From an uncultured Erysipelotrichaceae bacterium (GTDB lineage Bacteria > Bacillota_I > Bacilli_A > Erysipelotrichales > Coprobacillaceae), in contig UQVG01000044.1 in the NCBI GenBank assembly GCA_900544435.1, positions 1-10,949 of the forward strand: a stretch of DNA of 10,949 nucleotides, written 5' to 3'. The notes below the pieces were generated by a model that saw only the letters and a list, made by a program, of their open reading frames with translations, ran no database searches and had not been told where the DNA came from. A program made the translations under genes and the position numbers. Of the stretch, positions 6,846-10,949 are shown in pieces. Positions within the stretch are counted from its first letter, which is position 1. Every line of letters begins with the position of its first letter.

Positions 6846-7744
6846 AATTAGGAATTATTTATGCTGGTCAAGGAAGTCAAGTTGTGGGAATGGGAAAATC
6901 ATTTTATCCTCGTGAAATCTTTGATCAAAATGAAGATTTAAAGGAATTATGTTTTAATGGGCCACTTGAAAACCTATCTTATACACCATATACCCAACCA
7001 TGTATGGTGATGGTAGCCACAATTATTACAGATTTGTTAAAGGAACAAGGGATTGTTCCTGACTATACAGCTGGTCTTTCTTTAGGTGAATATTCGGCTT
7101 TATATTGTGCAGGGGTTTTTAAAAGACAACAAGTGATTGATCTTGCACGTTTTAGAGGAAAAGTCATGCAAGAAGCAGTATCAGAAATTGAAAGTGAAAT
7201 GATTGCCGTTTTAGGAATGAAGGAAGATCTTTTACAAGATTTGTGTCATCAAGCGAGTTCATTAGGAGTTGTTTCTATTTCTAATTATAATTGCCCTGGT
7301 CAACTTGTTGTTGCTGGTGAAAAAAAGGCTGTGGAAAAAGTTAAAGAATTGGCTTTAGAAAATAAAGCAAGAAGAGTGATTTCTTTAAATACGAGTGGAC
7401 CTTTTCATACGTCTTTATTAAAAGAAGCGTCAATTGCTTTAAAAGAAAGATTTAAAAAAGAAACTTTTCATGAAATGAAAATACCTGTTATTTTTAATAC
7501 TTTAGGTCATGAAATCGAAGATCAATCAATACCAGAAATTTTAGAAAAACAAGTGATGTCACCTGTTTACTTTGAAAAAAGTATTCGCTATATGATAGAT
7601 CAAGGTGTTGATACGATTATTGAAGTAGGGCCAGGAAAGGTATTAAGTGGTTTTGTTAGAAAGATAGATCGAAGTATTCAGCTTTATCAAATAGAAGATA
7701 TGGAATCATTGAAACAAACAGTGAAAGCTTTGAAAGGAGAATAA
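6842..7744 (+). CDS. fabD: Malonyl-CoA:ACP transacylase
   Basis: FabD transfers malonyl from CoA to ACP, supplying the two-carbon donor for FabH and FabF. The protein (300 aa; E. coli FabD is 309) starts with the family's YAGQGSQ (7-13). The nucleophile Ser80 sits in GLSLGEYSAL. Arg105 in RFRGK is expected to hold the malonyl carboxylate, and the catalytic His189 is in TSGPFHTSLL. The Leu in GLSLG where E. coli has His (GHSLG) is common among Firmicute FabD proteins and is not a defect. The C-terminus keeps EVGPGKVLSGF. The ATG overlaps the preceding TGA (ATGA, 6842-6845), and GGAGG at 6830-6834 lies in the end of the preceding gene, so translation is probably coupled. Confidence 0.95.
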   Translation: MKLGIIYAGQGSQVVGMGKSFYPREIFDQNEDLKELCFNGPLENLSYTPYTQPCMVMVATIITDLLKEQGIVPDYTAGLSLGEYSALYCAGVFKRQQVIDLARFRGKVMQEAVSEIESEMIAVLGMKEDLLQDLCHQASSLGVVSISNYNCPGQLVVAGEKKAVEKVKELALENKARRVISLNTSGPFHTSLLKEASIALKERFKKETFHEMKIPVIFNTLGHEIEDQSIPEILEKQVMSPVYFEKSIRYMIDQGVDTIIEVGPGKVLSGFVRKIDRSIQLYQIEDMESLKQTVKALKGE

Positions 7745-7745
7745 A

Positions 7746-8498
7746 ATGAGATTAGAAAATAAAATTGCTCTTGTTACAGGTGGAGGACAAGGTATTGGTA
7801 AAGAAATTGCTAAAACATTAGCTTTAAATGGTGCTTTTGTTTTAATTAATTATATAGATTTAGGGAATAATCAAGAAATTGCCCAAATGACAAAAAATGA
7901 AATTGAAAGTCTTGGAGGAAAATGTGAAATCTTATCTGCAAATGTAGCAAGTTATGATGAAACATTAGAGATGTTTAAAACAATTAAAAATGAATATGGA
8001 AGATTAGATATTTTAATTAATAATGCTGGAATTACAAAAGATGGTTTAATGTTACGCATGAAAGAAAATGATTTTGATGCAGTTATTGATGTAAATTTAA
8101 AAGGAACATGGAATTGTATGAAACATGCGACAAAATTAATGATGAAACAAAAATATGGACGTATTGTTTCCATGTCATCTGTTGTAGGCGTTATGGGAAA
8201 TGCTGGACAAGTCAATTATGCAGCTAGTAAATCAGGAATTATTGGAATGACAATGTCTCTTGCTAGAGAAGTAGGAAGTCGAGGGATTACTGTAAATGCT
8301 GTAGCTCCGGGATTTATTCAAACAGCAATGACAGATGTTTTAAGTGATGATATTAAAGAACAAATGAAAAGTCAAATTCCTTTAGGAACATTTGGAAGTG
8401 TTCAAGATATTGCAAATGCTGTTGTTTTTCTAGCAAGTGATGAAGCAAAGTATATTACTGGACAAACATTGCATGTTGATGGTGGCATGGCTATGTAA
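7746..8498 (+). CDS. fabG: 3-oxoacyl-ACP reductase
   Basis: FabG is the NADPH-dependent reductase of the beta-keto step. This 250-aa short-chain dehydrogenase has the cofactor loop TGGGQGIG (11-18), NNAG (92-95) and the catalytic set Asn117 (DVNLKG), Ser145, Tyr158 and Lys162 (in SSVVGVMGNAGQVNYAASK). The spacing equals that of E. coli FabG (Ser138, Tyr151, Lys155). REVGSRGITVNAVAPGFIQTAMT and the C-terminal TGQTLHVDGGMAM are diagnostic for FabG within the large SDR family. AAAGGAGA (7733-7740) lies inside the end of fabD, and the gap between the genes is one base. Operon position and motifs together make the assignment firm. Confidence 0.95.
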   Translation: MRLENKIALVTGGGQGIGKEIAKTLALNGAFVLINYIDLGNNQEIAQMTKNEIESLGGKCEILSANVASYDETLEMFKTIKNEYGRLDILINNAGITKDGLMLRMKENDFDAVIDVNLKGTWNCMKHATKLMMKQKYGRIVSMSSVVGVMGNAGQVNYAASKSGIIGMTMSLAREVGSRGITVNAVAPGFIQTAMTDVLSDDIKEQMKSQIPLGTFGSVQDIANAVVFLASDEAKYITGQTLHVDGGMAM

Positions 8499-8509
8499 AG
8501 GAGAAGTAT

Positions 8510-9751
8510 ATGAAAAGAAGAGTTGTCGTAACAGGAATAGGTGCTTTAACACCTATTGGAAATAATGTAAATGATACATGGGAAGGTATTTTAAATCATC
8601 AATGTGGGATTGATTTCATTCAATCATTTGATACTTCAAATATGAAGGTAAAAGTAGCAGGTGAATTAAAGAACTTGGAAGCTACTGAATATTTAGATAA
8701 AAAAGATGTTCGTAAAATGGATAAATTTATTCAATATGGACTGATTGCTGCTAAAGAAGCTATCAAAGATTCTAAATTAGAGATAGATTCTATAAATCAT
8801 GATCGTTTTGGGGTAGTTGTATCAAGTGGTATTGGAGGATTAGGATCTATTGAAGAAAATCATCAACGTGGTTTAAAGAAAGGTTTTGATCGTGTTTCTC
8901 CATACTTTATTCCTATGACCATTGTTAATTTAGCAGCTGGTCAAATTGCCATTGCCTTTAAAGCACAAGGACTTGCTACATGTCCTGTAACAGCCTGTGC
9001 GGGGGGAACAAATGCTATTGGTGATGCCTTTAGAAATATTCGTGATGGTTATTTAGATGTAACCATTGCTGGAGGTTGTGAAGCAAGCATTACACCTCTT
9101 GGTATTGGTGGTTTTACATCAATGAAAGCTTTAAGTGAATCGCATGATCCAAAACGTGCTTCAATTCCTTTTGATAAAGAAAGAAATGGTTTTGTCATGG
9201 GCGAAGGAGCAGGAATGCTTGTTTTAGAAGAACTTGAACATGCTAAAGCAAGAGGGGCACATATTTATTGTGAAATGGTAGGTTATGGTGTTAGTTGTGA
9301 TGCTTATCATATGACAGCTCCAGCTCCCGAAGGTATTGGAGGTGCTAAAGCCATGATCAATGCACTTCAAGATGCTTCTCTTGAAGCTAGTCAAATTGAT
9401 TATATTAATGCTCATGGAACATCAACACCGATGAATGATAAGTTAGAAACGGCTGCAATCAAAAAAGCTTTTAAAAATCATGCTTATAAAGTGGCTGTAT
9501 CTTCAACAAAAGGAAATACAGGTCATTGTTTAGGAGCTGCTGGTGGCATTGAAGGTGTCTTATGTGTTAAAGCAATTGAAGAAAGCTTTATTCCAGCAAC
9601 TATTAATTATCAAAATTTTGATGAAGAATGCGATTTAGATATTGTCGCAAATCATGGGAGAAAACAAGCATTAAATTATGTAATGTCAAATTCATTAGGT
9701 TTTGGAGGGCATAATGCCTCAATTATTTTTAAGAAATATGGAGAAGAGTAA
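8510..9751 (+). CDS. fabF: Beta-ketoacyl-ACP synthase II (chain elongation)
   Basis: FabF condenses acyl-ACP with malonyl-ACP in each elongation round. The 413-aa protein matches E. coli FabF (413) in length. The catalytic residues fall almost on the same numbers: Cys163 (VTACAGGTNAIGDAF), His302 (NAHGTSTP), Lys334 (SSTKGNTGH) and His339. ASIPFDKERNGFVMGEGAGMLVLE (217-240) and the C-terminal SLGFGGHNASIIF are family hallmarks. AAAGGAG (8497-8503) overlaps the fabG stop. The last base of its TAA is the first base of the fabZ ATG. It is the only elongating condensing enzyme in the window, with no FabB-type paralogue, so any unsaturated intermediates would probably have to be extended by this enzyme too. 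Confidence 0.95.
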   Translation: MKRRVVVTGIGALTPIGNNVNDTWEGILNHQCGIDFIQSFDTSNMKVKVAGELKNLEATEYLDKKDVRKMDKFIQYGLIAAKEAIKDSKLEIDSINHDRFGVVVSSGIGGLGSIEENHQRGLKKGFDRVSPYFIPMTIVNLAAGQIAIAFKAQGLATCPVTACAGGTNAIGDAFRNIRDGYLDVTIAGGCEASITPLGIGGFTSMKALSESHDPKRASIPFDKERNGFVMGEGAGMLVLEELEHAKARGAHIYCEMVGYGVSCDAYHMTAPAPEGIGGAKAMINALQDASLEASQIDYINAHGTSTPMNDKLETAAIKKAFKNHAYKVAVSSTKGNTGHCLGAAGGIEGVLCVKAIEESFIPATINYQNFDEECDLDIVANHGRKQALNYVMSNSLGFGGHNASIIFKKYGEE

Positions 9752-10176
9752 TGGAACTTAATAGTAATCAAATACAAGAAATCAATCCTCATCGTTATCC
9801 TTTTGCTTTAGTAGATCGAATTACAGATTATAAACCAGGTGAGTATGCTAAAGGAATTAAATGTGTCAGTGTTAATGAAATGCATTTTTGTGGACATTTT
9901 CCAAGTCATCATGTCATGCCAGGCGTTTTGATCGTCGAAGCTTTGGCACAAGTAGGATGTATTGCCATTTTATCAAAAGAAGAAAATAAAGGGAAAATTG
10001 CTTTTTTTGGTGGTATTAAAAATTGTCGTTTTAAAGGACAAGTAACACCAGGGGATGTTTTGGAAATGGAATGTGTTCTTACTAAACAAAAAGGACCCGT
10101 AGGAATTGGTGAAGCTATTGCAAAAGTAAATGGTAAAGTTGTTTGCAAAGCCGAACTTACATTTGCAATTCAATAA
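9751..10176 (+). CDS. fabZ: 3-hydroxyacyl-ACP dehydratase
   Basis: FabZ removes water from 3-hydroxyacyl-ACP to give the trans-2-enoyl-ACP reduced by FabK. This 141-aa hot-dog fold protein has HRYPFALVDRI (14-24) and the active-site region GHFPSHHVMPGVLIVEALAQ (48-67), with His49 and Glu63 as the catalytic pair (E. coli FabZ His54 and Glu68). A Pro commonly found three residues after FP is His54 here. The start overlaps the fabF stop by one base (TAATG) and has GGAG at 9740-9743. The last codons form the 5' arm of the operon terminator. Some Firmicutes use a FabZ relative (FabN) as a dehydratase/isomerase; motifs alone cannot exclude isomerase activity, but plain FabZ is the simpler reading. 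Confidence 0.94.
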   Translation: MELNSNQIQEINPHRYPFALVDRITDYKPGEYAKGIKCVSVNEMHFCGHFPSHHVMPGVLIVEALAQVGCIAILSKEENKGKIAFFGGIKNCRFKGQVTPGDVLEMECVLTKQKGPVGIGEAIAKVNGKVVCKAELTFAIQ

Positions 10177-10197
10177 TCTTGAATTGCAATTTTTTTT
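10163..10197 (+). terminator. Intrinsic terminator of the acc/fab operon
   Basis: An 11-bp perfect stem, TTGCAATTCAA (10163-10173) against TTGAATTGCAA (10179-10189), closes a 5-base loop TAATC that contains most of the end of fabZ including its stop codon. Eight T's follow (10190-10197), then ATTTTAT. This is the strongest terminator signal in the window and marks fabZ as the last gene of the main transcript. Its 5' arm is coding sequence. Confidence 0.88.
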
Positions 10198-10207
10198 ATT
10201 TTATCAT
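10179..10207 (+). promoter_or_regulatory. Possible birA promoter overlapping the terminator
   Basis: TTGAAT (10179-10184, 4 of 6 to TTGACA) and TATCAT (10202-10207, 5 of 6 to TATAAT) are separated by exactly 17 bases. The -35 element would be the 3' arm of the fabZ terminator. Transcription would start near 10214, right at the GAGGTGA ribosome binding site, giving a very short leader of about 11 bases. In AT-rich DNA such matches arise by chance, so this is tentative. Confidence 0.35.
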
Positions 10208-10224
10208 GATAAAGAGGTGACTTT

Positions 10225-10920
10225 ATGAAACTAATAGAGCTAGAAGAAATCGATTCAACAAATGATTATTTAAAAAGAGAATATCAAAATTTACCTATGC
10301 AAGCATGCGTTACTGCCAAATATCAAACAAAAGGTAGAGGTAGAAATGGTCATGTTTGGAAAAGCCATGCAAATGAAAATTTGATTATGAGTTTTTTATT
10401 TAAAGATTTTCATAAAATAGAAGATGCTTGGAAAATGACACAATTAGCGACATGTTCTGTTGTTGGTTTACTTGATCGTCATCGTATAAAAGCAACTATC
10501 AAATGGCCCAATGATATTTATGTCTATGGAAAAAAGATTTGTGGTATTTTAGTAGAAACAATTTTAGATCCTGATTTAAAAGGTGTAATCGTAGGAATAG
10601 GTTTAAATGTCAATAATAATGAATATCAATCCATGAAACAAGTTACAGGGAAAACCTATAAGATTTCTAAGTTAGCTGTAGGTCTTAAAACCTTTATGTT
10701 GATTTATTATAATTTATATCAAACAAATCAGTTTCATAAGGTTTTAGAATATGCTAATAGTATTTCTTATTTAAAAGATAAGTGGGTAGAATATGGTGAG
10801 TATGGTGAAGTTTGTTTTCAAAAGCTATTAGATGATGGAGCTGTTTTATTTGTTGATCGACAAGGAAGAACTTATAAGCAGGTAGTTAATGAAATATCTT
10901 TACATGATACAAAGATATAG
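10225..10920 (+). CDS. birA: Biotin-[acetyl-CoA-carboxylase] ligase, monofunctional
   Basis: Biotin protein ligase makes biotinyl-AMP and transfers biotin to the BCCP lysine (AccB Lys104 here). The 231-aa protein has the ligase signatures in order: DSTN (10-13), QTKGRGRNGHVW (34-45, the adenylate-binding loop), KWPNDI (93-98), KKICGILVE (103-111) and GIGLNVN (124-130). A small beta-rich C-terminal domain covers about residues 185-231. There is no N-terminal helix-turn-helix, so this is a class I ligase that should not act as the biotin repressor, unlike E. coli BirA (321 aa). GAGGTGA at 10214-10220 supports the start. It lies after the operon terminator, so it depends on read-through or its own promoter. 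The neighbouring acc genes fit its role well. Confidence 0.94.
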   Translation: MKLIELEEIDSTNDYLKREYQNLPMQACVTAKYQTKGRGRNGHVWKSHANENLIMSFLFKDFHKIEDAWKMTQLATCSVVGLLDRHRIKATIKWPNDIYVYGKKICGILVETILDPDLKGVIVGIGLNVNNNEYQSMKQVTGKTYKISKLAVGLKTFMLIYYNLYQTNQFHKVLEYANSISYLKDKWVEYGEYGEVCFQKLLDDGAVLFVDRQGRTYKQVVNEISLHDTKI

Positions 10921-10949
10921 AGTAGAATAAGTAATAAAATTTTAGAATA

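Noticed and set aside
7073..7090. GLSLG instead of GHSLG in FabD as a broken active site
   Set aside because: Ser80, Arg105 and His189 are all present, and the Leu form is common in Firmicute FabD proteins.
10921..10949. TAAAATTTTA inverted repeat in the tail after birA
   Set aside because: It is a short AT-only palindrome expected by chance. No GC stem or following T-run makes it a terminator, and the window ends too soon to judge.

Overview
This window is one tightly packed type II fatty acid synthesis (FAS II) locus from a low-GC Firmicute. All thirteen genes are on the + strand. TGA is used as a stop (for example at the end of accC), so the code is the standard bacterial one and not the Mollicutes variant. 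The AT-rich codon use, FabK in place of FabI, a biotin protein ligase without a DNA-binding domain and strong AGGAGG-type ribosome binding sites together suggest an anaerobic gut Firmicute, perhaps of the Erysipelotrichia/Coprobacillus group. That placement is an inference and moderately confident at best.

Layout. A -10 element (9-14) precedes acpP (43-270). A 104-base gap (271-374) follows and is the main regulatory region of the window: a small GC hairpin, a 29-base perfect palindrome and two copies of a 13-base FabT-type box. Next come the four acetyl-CoA carboxylase subunits accB, accC, accD and accA (375-3940), then fabH, fabK, a second FabK-like flavoprotein with a cysteine cluster, fabD, fabG, fabF and fabZ (3952-10176). 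These genes overlap by 1 to 8 bases or are separated by 1 to 11 bases. A strong intrinsic terminator straddles the end of fabZ. birA (10225-10920) follows, possibly from its own promoter. The last 29 bases hold nothing I can identify.

How the genes work together. BirA attaches biotin to AccB; AccC carboxylates the biotin, and AccDA moves the carboxyl group to acetyl-CoA to give malonyl-CoA. FabD loads malonyl onto AcpP, FabH starts chains, FabF elongates them, FabG reduces, FabZ dehydrates and FabK completes the cycle. All steps of saturated chain elongation are therefore encoded here. No FabA, FabM or FabN-type isomerase is in the window.

The most interesting item is the flavoprotein at 5802-6845. 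It has the 2-nitropropane dioxygenase/FabK fold signature plus a C-terminal C-x2-C-x3-C-x7-C cluster. This resembles what I recall of Helicobacter FabX, an FMN and [4Fe-4S] enzyme that makes unsaturated fatty acids. Its place beside fabK makes it a candidate for the missing unsaturated branch.
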